61,273 bases of DNA from Oscillospiraceae bacterium (GTDB lineage: Bacteria; Bacillota; Clostridia; Oscillospirales; Acutalibacteraceae). The position numbers and the translations under genes were made by a program. The stretch covers positions 1-61,273 of the forward strand of contig SVOC01000018.1 of assembly GCA_015066625.1 (NCBI GenBank), read 5' to 3'. Below are positions 23,069 to 31,803 of the stretch, piece after piece. Positions within the stretch are counted from its first letter, which is position 1, and every line of letters starts with the position of its first letter. A model generated the notes under the pieces. That model was not told where the DNA came from. It saw only the letters and a list, made by a program, of their open reading frames with translations, and searched no databases.

Positions 23069-23280
23069 AAAGGGTCTTTTTGTCCCTTTGATTTGAGTGT
23101 AACACTCAGTTCTCAAATCAAACATCGTTACAGTTGTAGTAACGGGCCATTTTGACCCATTACTGTAACCGTAACACCATAATCATAATTTTTTGCGTTA
23201 CTGTTATTCCAAATGGCCAAAATGGCCACTTGGGGAAATGTCGTTACAGTTATAGTAAGTGATCTTTTGGGTCACTTACT
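23066..23280. other. Cluster of inverted repeats/hairpins
   Basis: ATCAAAGGG/CCCTTTGAT (23066-23092), TGAGTG/CACTCA (23094-23108), TAACGGG/CCCATTA (about 23139-23161), a CCAAxTGGCC palindrome (23209-23233) and AGTAAGTGA/TCACTTACT (23254-23280). Three of them have 9-nt loops. GTTACAG or GTAAC motifs recur between them. They could be a replication or transfer region, an attenuator or a small RNA. The last hairpin overlaps the end of the zinc-ribbon gene. Confidence 0.55.
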
Positions 23281-23621
23281 ACTTCCGTAACACGCTCACG
23301 ATAGGCCTTTTGTCTGCAAGCATTACTGCAGTACACCGCACCTGACCTCTTCGGTGTAAAAGTATTACCGCAGCTTTTACATACTGTGTTTTCACGCCTT
23401 TCAAGACTCTTTCTCCGTTTTACATACATTGCACCCACATTGCCTTGCTGACAGTGATAACAAAACTTTACACAGTGAACCTGAGTAAAATATACCCGTT
23501 CACAACCCTTGCAGACAATCCTCCTGACGGTTGCATATTCATCTCCTCTGCCGGAAATCTGCAGATACCAAAGGTATTTCAGATCTTCCTGATACTTATA
23601 TTCATATTCAGCGTGTGTCAT
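23250..23621 (-). CDS. Zinc-ribbon protein
   Basis: 123 residues, MTHAEYEYKYQEDLKYLWYL, after AAAGGAGAATG. It has two cysteine clusters: CKGCERVYFTQVHCVKFCYHC (about 40-60) and CKSCGNTFTPKRSGAVYCSN-ACRQKAYRER (about 85-110). The second matches the small zinc-ribbon proteins common in Clostridia mobile elements. It probably binds DNA or RNA; its role is unknown. Confidence 0.65.
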   Translation of the reverse strand: MTHAEYEYKYQEDLKYLWYLQISGRGDEYATVRRIVCKGCERVYFTQVHCVKFCYHCQQGNVGAMYVKRRKSLERRENTVCKSCGNTFTPKRSGAVYCSNACRQKAYRERVTEVVSDPKDHLL

Positions 23622-23903
23622 TTTTACATTCTCCTTTATTGATAGTTTAGTGATTCGGAAAACTACTGTGTTAATCTCTTTAAGCAGCTTGCCGAAAGAC
23701 GAATAACCTTTTGATTTCCCTCCTCTGATTATTTAATGTAGAAAAAATCGAAAATCATACAGAATCACGAAACAGTAAAAAACGATGTGCGAAACAAGGC
23801 TCAAATCCTTATATATCAAGGCTTTTAAGCATACATATAACTTTCATAACAAAAATCGAAACAAAGTTTTTTATAAAATTATCTTCAAATCCCATAAAAC
23901 AAA
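23622..23903. other. Intergenic region without visible gene
   Basis: About 280 bp, AT-rich. On the minus strand there is an isolated AGAGGAGGG without a following start codon. No RNA gene or clear repeat was recognised. Confidence 0.4.
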
Positions 23904-23943
23904 AAACTACCTCGCAGGATGACTATTCCTTGCGAGGTAGTTT
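23904..23943 (-). terminator. Terminator of hipBA
   Basis: CTACCTCGCA (23907-23916) and TGCGAGGTAG (23931-23940) form a perfect stem, with AAA/TTT on either side. It lies 24 bp after the hipA stop. Confidence 0.75.
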
Positions 23944-23966
23944 GCAATTATAATGATATTTATTTG

Positions 23967-25214
23967 TTATTTATAACAAACATCAAATGCTGGGCGCATC
24001 TCTTCAACCTGTTCACGATTGATTCCGTATTTTATTGCGAGTTGCTCCCAATTGTTTCTTACTACACACAGAATTTCTTCAGCGATGCTTTCAGCATCAT
24101 TACTTTTTATATCAAAATACTCTGCTGCTTCAACAGCCAACTCGATTGAAATACTGTTGTCGTAGCTGTCAACATTCAAGGCTAATGTATCTCCGTAAGG
24201 CACAGGATTTACATCATATAACGGAGACAGCTTCCATCCTTTTTCTGCCAGAATAAAGCCGTGGTTTCTCAGATGGTCGTCTGTATTTGATACAGCCATA
24301 TTAAATACTATACGCTTAAAAAGCTCAAGTAAATCCTCTTTGGGATATGCACCGTAGGACTTTATGAATTCAACAATATCAATATAGCTTGAACCGTCAT
24401 CACCTGATGCACCGTCACTCTTACCGAGCATCGTCATAGCAGATGCAAAATGAATTCTCCTTTTTTCGTCTCTGTCAAAGCGTTTAACAAGAAAGGTACT
24501 TCCATCCTTTGAGAATTTTTCTAATTTTGATTCAGGTACATCTAACTTACACATTCTTGCTAAATCATGTACGACCTTTTCCCATGCACCAACATTGAAA
24601 TCGTCATTTTTAGAGGGGAATTTAGCAATCCACAGGTTACCCTTTTCATCTTCAACAGTTGCTTTTGGTCTTGCACCGCCAAGTGACGAGCCGGGCTTCA
24701 ATAATTGCTTGAGCCACTTTTCATTCAGGATGTTTTCATCCTTTTCAAACTGTCGTGATGCTTCTTCTAAAGAACGCAGAGTTGCCCATGGTGGTGCGGC
24801 TGTTTCTTTATCGTCTGATAAAAACGGACCATCTTCTGTTTCTTTGAATCTGATTGCTCCTACTCGGGTTTCGTCATATACCCCAAGCAAAAAATCGCTG
24901 TCATAGAGCTTGTTTGGTTTTCTGTCTTCTTTTCGTGCCTGTATTGCCTCACGGCGTTTCATAAGCACTCTGCCCCAACGGTCAGGCGAAGCATCTGCAA
25001 ACAACCCAAAAATCTGTTTTGTTGTGTACTGCCTACCCGTAAACATTGAAAGATCAGGGTCAAGATGGTAACGGAAGTTTGTGTTTCTCAACCACTCTTC
25101 ATCATATTCAAATGAATAATGCTCTGTACCGCGAAGCGAATCCACATACAGAATGCCTAATTTATGAGGCTCCGCAGAGCTGAAATCCTCATATACAAAA
25201 ATCTTCTTTTCCAT
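23967..25214 (-). CDS. hipA: HipA-family serine/threonine kinase toxin
   Basis: 415 residues. The HipA signatures are LKPGSSLGGARPKATVEDE (about 170-188, the Gly-rich phosphate loop), MAVSNTDDHLRNHGFI (about 310, catalytic Asp and Asn) and LSPLYDVNPVPYG (metal-binding Asp). HipA kinases inactivate a tRNA synthetase by phosphorylation and cause dormancy. It overlaps hipB by one base (TAATG). It probably acts as an island-stabilising or phage-defence toxin. Confidence 0.92.
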   Translation of the reverse strand: MEKKIFVYEDFSSAEPHKLGILYVDSLRGTEHYSFEYDEEWLRNTNFRYHLDPDLSMFTGRQYTTKQIFGLFADASPDRWGRVLMKRREAIQARKEDRKPNKLYDSDFLLGVYDETRVGAIRFKETEDGPFLSDDKETAAPPWATLRSLEEASRQFEKDENILNEKWLKQLLKPGSSLGGARPKATVEDEKGNLWIAKFPSKNDDFNVGAWEKVVHDLARMCKLDVPESKLEKFSKDGSTFLVKRFDRDEKRRIHFASAMTMLGKSDGASGDDGSSYIDIVEFIKSYGAYPKEDLLELFKRIVFNMAVSNTDDHLRNHGFILAEKGWKLSPLYDVNPVPYGDTLALNVDSYDNSISIELAVEAAEYFDIKSNDAESIAEEILCVVRNNWEQLAIKYGINREQVEEMRPAFDVCYK

Positions 25215-25534
25215 TATTTATCTCCCTTCGGAGCTCTCTTTTTTACTTGCATATTCATATCCTGCATCTTTTTGCCAAACTCATCATCCTTGGCAACGAG
25301 CAATAAATCTTTATCCATATTATTAAGAGCATGTAAAACTGCAGCATAAATTCCTATAGCAACAGACGGACTTCCTTTTTCAACATTCCAAAGCGTTGCA
25401 CGGCTTATTCCGGCTCTCTCTGCAACAAGCTCTACAGATAATTGTCTGCGAAGTCGGGCTAATTTAATCTGTTCACCCATTGTTTCCAATATTTTCTCTG
25501 TACTCGGCAATACCGTTACTGCTTTCTTCCCCAT
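25214..25534 (-). CDS. hipB: HipB-type XRE antitoxin
   Basis: 106 residues from the ATG after GAGGTG (MGKKAVTVLPSTEKILETMG). The helix-turn-helix is LSVELVAERAGISRATLWNVEKGSPS at about 33-58. It binds hipA and represses the operon. The operator is probably the perfect palindrome 20 bp upstream. Confidence 0.9.
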   Translation of the reverse strand: MGKKAVTVLPSTEKILETMGEQIKLARLRRQLSVELVAERAGISRATLWNVEKGSPSVAIGIYAAVLHALNNMDKDLLLVAKDDEFGKKMQDMNMQVKKRAPKGDK

Positions 25535-25553
25535 ATTAATCACCTCTTATAAT

Positions 25554-25569
25554 GTTTATAATTATAAAC
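25554..25569. promoter_or_regulatory. HipB operator
   Basis: GTTTATAATTATAAAC is a perfect 16-bp palindrome. A related TATATAAAC half-site lies about 25 bp further upstream. Confidence 0.65.
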
Positions 25570-25765
25570 GAAATGTAGCAATTTGTCAATATATATAAAC
25601 ATTATTATATTATGCTCCATTTTAATAATTATTATTCTCCGGACAATAAAACTACTCAAATCCTATGGAACACGCTTTCACAGAGCAAAGTCCGTTTTAT
25701 TGGACAGTAAAATTTGTATAATGACTATGGACTATGATATAATTTTTGTCAGGAGGTGGTAAAGG

Positions 25766-26872
25766 ATGAATGATAAAGGCTTCTTTTATGCCGATTACAG
25801 TGTCGGTAAAGTAACCGTCGCATCAAAAACTGTTGATGCGGGACAATATGCGGTTGACCTGCTCAATCAGTATTACAAGGACGATACCGCTGCAAGAATA
25901 TCTGTTTTCAGAGCCGAGAATTGGGAGCTTGAAGACACGCTCTCCAAAGGCTATCTGAACCCTCGACTTTTTGTTGAAGCTGTAACCGTAATCAACAATA
26001 TATTTACTGCCCTGCCGAAGCTCAAGCCCTTTAATCTGATTGACATTGGCCAAGAAAAGGAAAGAATTGCAAAGCTTTTCACCTATGAAAATGCAGAAAT
26101 ATTAAGTGAATACTTCCGTCGTAAAGGCAAGGTGCAGAATATCAAAGAGGAATATATTATCCTCGGAATTCTGCCGTCTGAATACGATAAAGACTTTTTC
26201 ACTAAGGCAGAAAAGCTGCTGAACGAGGTAAACACAACTCTCGGCTTTTACGATAACCTCGGTGATGATATTACTCTTGCGTTCAATAAGCTCAGAAGGT
26301 TTGTGTTAAGACTCGATGAATTGGAGAAATTCAGCAAAGAACATCTGTCGCAACTTGCCACCGATATTTTCGGTGAAAAGGTTATTCCAACGAACACGGA
26401 ATACACATCGGAAAGCCTTGTCGCCCGAAGGCTGTATTTTAACAGCTTCTACAGCTTTATTGTTACGGATTTGTTTGAGGGAATACAGTACGGACATTAT
26501 CCGAGGCAATGTGAAATCTGCAAGAAGCATTTTCTTATGCTGACGGCAAGACGGCAAAAATATTGCAATGGCTATGCACCTTTCAAGTACAAGGGTAAAC
26601 GGGTCACCTGCAGAAGATATGCGGCATATATAAACCTGAAAGAAAGATGCGAAAACGACCCGGCACTCAGAATATACAGAAACCGTTGCGGTTCAATTCG
26701 TGTAGATAAAAGCAGAGGCAAAATCACACCTGAGTTTGCAGAGTTAGCAACAAGGCTGGCCGAAGACAGAATGTACCGTGCAGTCGAAGAAACAGAATAT
26801 GAGTTTACCCAATATCCGAAGGATATGGAAAAGAAGAAGCTGTATGAGGATACGGCAAAATCAATGAAGTAA
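25766..26872 (+). CDS. DUF6076-like protein with zinc-finger motif
   Basis: 368 residues, after AGGAGGTGG. Mostly helical. A cysteine motif near 255-290 (CEICKKHFLMLTARRQKYCNG, then RVTCRRYAA) resembles the CGNR-type or DUF6076 zinc finger. It precedes a sigma-like gene with 13 bp between them, an association seen in Clostridia islands. DNA binding is likely, but the role is unknown. Confidence 0.6.
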   Translation: MNDKGFFYADYSVGKVTVASKTVDAGQYAVDLLNQYYKDDTAARISVFRAENWELEDTLSKGYLNPRLFVEAVTVINNIFTALPKLKPFNLIDIGQEKERIAKLFTYENAEILSEYFRRKGKVQNIKEEYIILGILPSEYDKDFFTKAEKLLNEVNTTLGFYDNLGDDITLAFNKLRRFVLRLDELEKFSKEHLSQLATDIFGEKVIPTNTEYTSESLVARRLYFNSFYSFIVTDLFEGIQYGHYPRQCEICKKHFLMLTARRQKYCNGYAPFKYKGKRVTCRRYAAYINLKERCENDPALRIYRNRCGSIRVDKSRGKITPEFAELATRLAEDRMYRAVEETEYEFTQYPKDMEKKKLYEDTAKSMK

Positions 26873-26885
26873 GGAGGTGTCGCCC

Positions 26886-27794
26886 GTGAGAGAATGGCAA
26901 CAGGATCTTGTTATGTACAGAATAACACCTGCTCCGCCGAAAATGGAGTTACAGGAATATATTGAGCTTTTTTGCAAGGATAAGGATGAAAAATACTTTC
27001 TGTGGTTTCTTCATTATTATGAAAATACGCTCAACACAAAGGTTATGGGTTGGGTGCAGAACTATGCGATGCCCGGTCATTTTCAGGATATGAAGCAGGC
27101 TTTCATCATAGGTATGTGGAAAGCCTTGCAGGAATACGACCTTTCACGGGATATACCTTTTGTGAAATTCAAGGAAAACACGGCAAAGCGTGAGGTTCAC
27201 GAGTACATTCGTAAAATGAGACGGGGCTTTACGGTACAGAGCTTTGATGAAGATTTAAGGCTCCGCAAAGCAATGCGCCTGTTTTACGAAAATGAAGAAA
27301 AAACCGATAACGAAACAGTGGAAAAAATAGCAAAGGAAATCGGTACAACAAAGGAAAAAGCAGAAGAAATTATCCGTTCAGGCTTGCAGAATACACAGTT
27401 CATTGAGTTTTACAAGCAGTATGCTGACGAAGACGGAGAAGAAAGCCGTGAAGAGGTTGCTTCTGATGATAGCTCCCGCCCTGATGTTCTGTGTGTTAAA
27501 TTTGAGCATGCAAATCTTGTGATGGATGTATTTGAAGAAGCTCTCAATTATCGTGAGCGAGCTTTGGTTTCGGAGCACCTTGCATTCTGCCGAGAATGTT
27601 ATTCAACCGATGTTCCCGATTATGAAAATCCTGACTACAAAGGCAATCCCACCTACAAGCCACGAAAGCCTAAAACCTTTGACGAATTGGCCTTCGACCA
27701 CAGAGTTTCATCCCCCGCAACAGCAGATTCGAACTACAGAAAAGCACTCAATAAAATGAAAAAAAAGCTGATTGAAACAGGATATGATTTTTAA
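26886..27794 (+). CDS. Sigma-70 region 2-like regulatory protein
   Basis: 302 residues from GTG 26886, six bases after AAGGAGGTG. Residues 40-110 (YYENTLNTKVMGWVQNYAMP ... FKENTAKREVHEYIRKMRRG) resemble sigma region 2. The C-terminal part (YRERALVSEHLAFC ... FDELAFDHRVSSPATADSNYRKAL) looks like a region 4 with a large insertion. It could be a dedicated sigma factor for the island. Regulation or target promoters are not visible. Confidence 0.6.
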   Translation: MREWQQDLVMYRITPAPPKMELQEYIELFCKDKDEKYFLWFLHYYENTLNTKVMGWVQNYAMPGHFQDMKQAFIIGMWKALQEYDLSRDIPFVKFKENTAKREVHEYIRKMRRGFTVQSFDEDLRLRKAMRLFYENEEKTDNETVEKIAKEIGTTKEKAEEIIRSGLQNTQFIEFYKQYADEDGEESREEVASDDSSRPDVLCVKFEHANLVMDVFEEALNYRERALVSEHLAFCRECYSTDVPDYENPDYKGNPTYKPRKPKTFDELAFDHRVSSPATADSNYRKALNKMKKKLIETGYDF

Positions 27795-27811
27795 GAAAAG
27801 GAGCTGAAACA

Positions 27812-27970
27812 ATGTCTGACCTTGGTGACTTTTATGCATTCAAAATGACATCTTCCGGTGGCGGTTCAGGTGGTGGTAAGAATAATAATTCAAGTGGTGG
27901 AACAGGATGTTCTACTGCACTGATTGTGTTGGCAGTTATTGGTTGGGTGTTGTGGTTGATAGGTAAATAG
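27812..27970 (+). CDS. 52-residue Gly/Ser-rich single-pass membrane protein
   Basis: ATG 27812 after AAAAGGAGC reads MSDLGDFYAFKMTSSGGGSG. It has a Gly/Asn/Ser linker and ends in one membrane segment (ALIVLAVIGWVLWLIGK). It is the last gene of the DUF6076/sigma-like operon, followed by a terminator. Its function is unknown; the tail-anchor-like layout could be a small toxin or an envelope sensor. Confidence 0.6.
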   Translation: MSDLGDFYAFKMTSSGGGSGGGKNNNSSGGTGCSTALIVLAVIGWVLWLIGK

Positions 27971-27991
27971 AGTTTTGAATATTACATAGAC

Positions 27992-28026
27992 AAGATCTTC
28001 GGTTATCACCGAAGATCTTATTTTTT
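27992..28026 (+). terminator. Strong terminator
   Basis: AAGATCTTCGG (27992-28002) pairs with CCGAAGATCTT (28009-28019), then ATTTTTTT. Confidence 0.85.
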
Positions 28027-28118
28027 GCTTTCACAATCTTTCAACTACACTTATTGTATGTAGACTCATTGTATGCTGTGCGGTACAATTATTATATATG
28101 TTATTTGAAGGTGATAAA

Positions 28119-28328
28119 GTGGATATATTAAAAGTTTTTGGCAGTAACGTTCGTAAATATCGTACAGAAAAAGGCGTATCGCAAGAGAAGTTTGCCGAGC
28201 TTTGCGGTTTACACAGAACATATATCAGTGATATTGAGTGTTTCAGAAGAAGTATCTCTTTGGATAACATTCAGAAAATTGCAGATGCACTTGAATTAGA
28301 TACGTACAAACTGTTTATTGAACAATAA
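28119..28328 (+). CDS. XRE regulator of the restriction-modification locus (C-protein-like)
   Basis: About 69 residues from GTG 28119 after GAAGGTG; an ATG at 28098 lacks a ribosome site. The helix-turn-helix is KGVSQEKFAELCGLHRTYISDIE at about 18-40. Size and sequence match regulators that open many DNA methyltransferase operons and control their timing. It lies 15 bp upstream of the Vsr-methyltransferase gene. Confidence 0.82.
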   Translation: MDILKVFGSNVRKYRTEKGVSQEKFAELCGLHRTYISDIECFRRSISLDNIQKIADALELDTYKLFIEQ

Positions 28329-28342
28329 ATAACAGGTGAATT

Positions 28343-29758
28343 ATGGACAGACATACCCCTGAACAACGCCGCAAAAATATGCAGGCGGTAAAAAACAAGG
28401 ATTCAAAAATTGAAGTAATTCTCCGCAAGGAATTGTGGAAAAGAGGCTTACGCTATCGCAAAAACTCCTCAAAGGTATTCGGGAAACCCGATATTGTTTT
28501 TATCGGGAAGAAGGTTGCCGTTTTTTGTGATAGTGAGTTTTGGCACGGGTATGACTGGGAACATAAAAAAGATGAGATTAAATCTCGCAGAGAGTTTTGG
28601 ATACCTAAAATCGAACGCAATATGCAACGAGATGTTGAAGTTACCGAAAAACTTACAGCTGACGGTTGGACCGTTCTCAGATTTTGGGGCAAAGACATAA
28701 AAAAGAATCCCGGCAAATGTGCCGATGTGATAGAAAAGGCGGTAAAAGGAACTATGCCAATTTACAAATCAATAGATTTATTTGCCGGTATAGGCGGAAT
28801 ACGTCTGGGCTTTGACAAAGCCTTCGGCAAAAATATAGAAACGGTTTTTGTAAGTGAATGGGATGAATGTGCTCAAAAAACTTATAAGGCGAATTTTACC
28901 GATAATTTCGAAATTGCCGGTGATATAACTCAAATAAAAGAAAAAGATATACCGTCTTTCGACATCTGTCTTGCAGGCTTCCCTTGTCAGGCTTTCAGCC
29001 TCGCAGGTCAGAGAAAAGGCTTTGAAGATAATTATAAAGGCTTATGCAGAGGTACATTGTTTATGGATGTAGCTCGCATTTGTGAACATCATAAACCTAA
29101 AGTTATCTTCTGTGAAAATGTTAAAGGTCTTGTAATTCATGACAAAGGCAGAACATTTAAAGTTATAACAAAAACTTTTCAGGATTTGGGTTATACGGTT
29201 TACAGCCAAGTGTTAAACAGCAAAAATTTTGGCGTTCCTCAGAACCGAGAAAGAATATATCTCGTAGCTTTCAGAAATGATATAGCTCCCGATAATTTCC
29301 GTTTTCCTACAACAACGGATGACACCAAGAGAATCAGAGACATTATTGAAGAAGAAGCTGTTCCTGCAAAGTATTATCTTAGCGAAACATATCTTCAGAC
29401 ACTGAAAAATCATAAAGCTCGCCATGCCGCAAAGGGTAATGGTTTCGGTTATGAAATCAGAGCTTGGGATGACATTGCCGGTGCTATTGTTTGCGGTGGT
29501 ATGGGCAGAGAAAGGAACCTCATTATTGATGAACGTCAAAAGGACCTTACTCCTACCACGCATATAAAAGGTGAAATTAATAAAAAAGGTGTTCGTAAAA
29601 TGACACCGAGAGAGTGGGCTCGTTTACAGGGATTCCCTGATTCATTTAAACTACCCCTTGCCGATGTTCATCTTTATAAACAGTTTGGCAACAGCGTAAC
29701 CGTAAATGTAATTGAAGCTATAGCCGAGAAAATCAAGGAGGTGCTTGATAATGCCTAA
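28343..29758 (+). CDS. Fused Vsr-type nuclease and C5 cytosine methyltransferase
   Basis: 471 residues in one frame. Residues 1-135 match Vsr mismatch endonucleases: SKIEVILRKELWKRGLRYRKN, GKPDIVF, VFCDSEFWHGYDW and GWTVLRFWGKDI. Residues 145-471 form a C5 methyltransferase with motif I IDLFAGIGGIRLGFD, motif IV AGFPCQAFSLAGQ (catalytic Cys), motif VI FCENVKG, motif VIII QNRERIYLV and motif X FGNSVTVNV. Vsr repairs T:G mismatches created by deamination of 5-methylcytosine, so the fusion couples damage and repair. It overlaps the HpaII-like gene by 8 bp. Confidence 0.9.
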   Translation: MDRHTPEQRRKNMQAVKNKDSKIEVILRKELWKRGLRYRKNSSKVFGKPDIVFIGKKVAVFCDSEFWHGYDWEHKKDEIKSRREFWIPKIERNMQRDVEVTEKLTADGWTVLRFWGKDIKKNPGKCADVIEKAVKGTMPIYKSIDLFAGIGGIRLGFDKAFGKNIETVFVSEWDECAQKTYKANFTDNFEIAGDITQIKEKDIPSFDICLAGFPCQAFSLAGQRKGFEDNYKGLCRGTLFMDVARICEHHKPKVIFCENVKGLVIHDKGRTFKVITKTFQDLGYTVYSQVLNSKNFGVPQNRERIYLVAFRNDIAPDNFRFPTTTDDTKRIRDIIEEEAVPAKYYLSETYLQTLKNHKARHAAKGNGFGYEIRAWDDIAGAIVCGGMGRERNLIIDERQKDLTPTTHIKGEINKKGVRKMTPREWARLQGFPDSFKLPLADVHLYKQFGNSVTVNVIEAIAEKIKEVLDNA

Positions 29759-30842
29759 ATTGTCAGGTAACAAAGGTGAATGGAGCGAAATTTATGTCCT
29801 TTTCAGACTGCTTGAAATAGGAAAGTTGTACGCTGCAGACGCTGACCTCAATAAAATCGACGGTGTATTTTATAACATTTTAAATATTATCAGAACAGAG
29901 AATATCGGTGATTTATCTTTCAGGATTGACAACACCGAAAACAAAATCAGTATCATCAAAACAGACTCAGAAGAAATACTTCTGACGGTAGATAAAACCG
30001 AATTTAAAGCTGCTGCCGATAAGTTATATCAGGAAATAGTAAATGCAGAGACTTCTACTTTTGTATTAGAAGATACGGAAGCATTTTTAGATAAGATTTT
30101 CATCAATACATTAAAAGCAAAATCAACAGATAAGGCTGATATCAGAATGAAAATTCATGATATCAACTCAGGAATTGAATCTGTTCAGGGATTCAGCATT
30201 AAATCAAGATTAGGCGGTGCTTCAACCCTAATCAATGCCGGTAAAACAACTAATTTCTTGTATGAAGTTGTCGGAAGCATTGATGACAGCGTAGCTGAAA
30301 ACTTCAACACCTGTTCAAAGAAATTTAAGGACAGATTTAATTATTTACAGACTCAAAACTGCAGTCTGAAATTTATAAAAGCAGACCACGGTGTTTTTGA
30401 AAGTAACCTTTTGCTTCTTGACGGAAGCTTGCCGGAGATCTGTGCATATATGCTGGTTGACTATTATTCAAGCGGTATCAACAAGGTAGCTGTTTCACTT
30501 GCTAATGTTTCGGAAAAGAATCCGCTTAACTTTAATCTTGTAAACGGACAGCCGTTCTATGAATACAAATTCAAGAAACTGCTTACGGAATGTGCACTCG
30601 GCATGCTGCCTTCAACTCCGTGGAACGGAAAAGCAGATGCTACGGGCGGATACATTATCGTAAGAGAAGACGGTGAAGTTTTATGCTATCACCTGTTTAA
30701 TCGCAACGAATTTGAGGATTATCTTGTAAATAACACAAAGTTTGAAACTGCAAGTACAAGCCGTCATCAGTTCGGTGACATTTACAAAGAAAACGGCAAG
30801 TATTACATCAAGCTTAATTTACAAGTCAGATTTATTAAGTAA
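29751..30842 (+). CDS. HpaII-family restriction endonuclease
   Basis: 363 residues from ATG 29751 after AAGGAGGTG. The N-terminus MPKLSGNKGEWSEIYVLFRLL is diagnostic of HpaII-type enzymes. Further family blocks are GKLYAADADLNKI, IESVQGFSIKSRLGGASTLINA (about 145-165) and a C-terminal ATGGYIIVREDGEVLCYHL. HpaII cuts CCGG, so this site is expected but not proven. It lies between two C5 methyltransferases. Confidence 0.9.
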   Translation: MPKLSGNKGEWSEIYVLFRLLEIGKLYAADADLNKIDGVFYNILNIIRTENIGDLSFRIDNTENKISIIKTDSEEILLTVDKTEFKAAADKLYQEIVNAETSTFVLEDTEAFLDKIFINTLKAKSTDKADIRMKIHDINSGIESVQGFSIKSRLGGASTLINAGKTTNFLYEVVGSIDDSVAENFNTCSKKFKDRFNYLQTQNCSLKFIKADHGVFESNLLLLDGSLPEICAYMLVDYYSSGINKVAVSLANVSEKNPLNFNLVNGQPFYEYKFKKLLTECALGMLPSTPWNGKADATGGYIIVREDGEVLCYHLFNRNEFEDYLVNNTKFETASTSRHQFGDIYKENGKYYIKLNLQVRFIK

Positions 30843-30848
30843 TCGGAT

Positions 30849-31799
30849 ATGTTAAAAGTCGGAAGTTTATTTGCAGGTATAGGTGGTATTGATTTAGCTT
30901 TTGAACAGGCAGGTTTTGAAATTGCGTGGGCTAATGAGATCGATGCTGCCGCTTGCAAAACATACAGACACAATTTCCCGAACACTAAACTTATTGAGGG
31001 CGATATAAGAAACCTTGATGCGAAAGCACTTGAAAAAGTCGATGTATTAACTGCAGGTTTCCCGTGTCAGTCGTTTTCGGTGTGCGGTAATCAAAAAGGC
31101 TTCAAAGATTCAAGAGGTAATCTGTTCTTTGAGATAATGCGAATTGCAGATGAACTGCAACCGCAGATTATTTTCTTGGAAAATGTTGCAAATCTCACCG
31201 AACACGATAACGGAAAGACATTCAATGAGATTCACAATGAGCTGGCAAGCAGAGATTATTTTATAAGATATCTCATCGCTGATGCATGTGATTACGGTGT
31301 ACCTCAACACAGAACAAGAACTTATATTATTGCTTTCAAGTCGAAGGAAGCGTGTGATAAGTTCAGGTTCCCTGAAAAATGTGAGCTTACAAAGCATATC
31401 TTTGATGTTATTGATAAGACGGTTAAAGCTGATGATTTATATTATCTTTCACCCGATTCTTATCAATACAAAAAATTGCTCCCCGCCATAACGGACGAAG
31501 AGCAAATATACCGTTTTTCGGATTACGGTATTCAGAAGAGTAAAGACGGAATATGTTTTACACTTAAAGCTAATATGGGAACCTGGCGAGACAGAGTTCC
31601 TTTTATAAAGGATAATTACGGAATCAGAAAGATTACACCGCAGGAGTGTCTTGCTCTTATGGGATTTCCTAAAGAATATTCTTTTCCTAACACAGTGTCG
31701 CAAAAGGAGCAGTATAAACAGTGCGGAAATAGTGTAATTGTGCCTATTTTGATGGCTATGGTTGTAGAAATAAAAACTAAAATAAGAACACAGGAGTGA
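30849..31799 (+). CDS. C5 cytosine DNA methyltransferase (second of the HpaII locus)
   Basis: 316 residues. Motif I VGSLFAGIGGIDLAFEQAG, motif IV AGFPCQSFSVCGNQKG, motif VI ENVANL, motif VIII PQHRTRTYII and motif X QCGNSVIVPI are all present, so it should be active. It starts 6 bp after the HpaII-like gene. With the Vsr fusion it gives two methyltransferases in one operon, perhaps for different cytosines. Confidence 0.92.
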   Translation: MLKVGSLFAGIGGIDLAFEQAGFEIAWANEIDAAACKTYRHNFPNTKLIEGDIRNLDAKALEKVDVLTAGFPCQSFSVCGNQKGFKDSRGNLFFEIMRIADELQPQIIFLENVANLTEHDNGKTFNEIHNELASRDYFIRYLIADACDYGVPQHRTRTYIIAFKSKEACDKFRFPEKCELTKHIFDVIDKTVKADDLYYLSPDSYQYKKLLPAITDEEQIYRFSDYGIQKSKDGICFTLKANMGTWRDRVPFIKDNYGIRKITPQECLALMGFPKEYSFPNTVSQKEQYKQCGNSVIVPILMAMVVEIKTKIRTQE

Positions 31800-31803
31800 G
31801 AGT

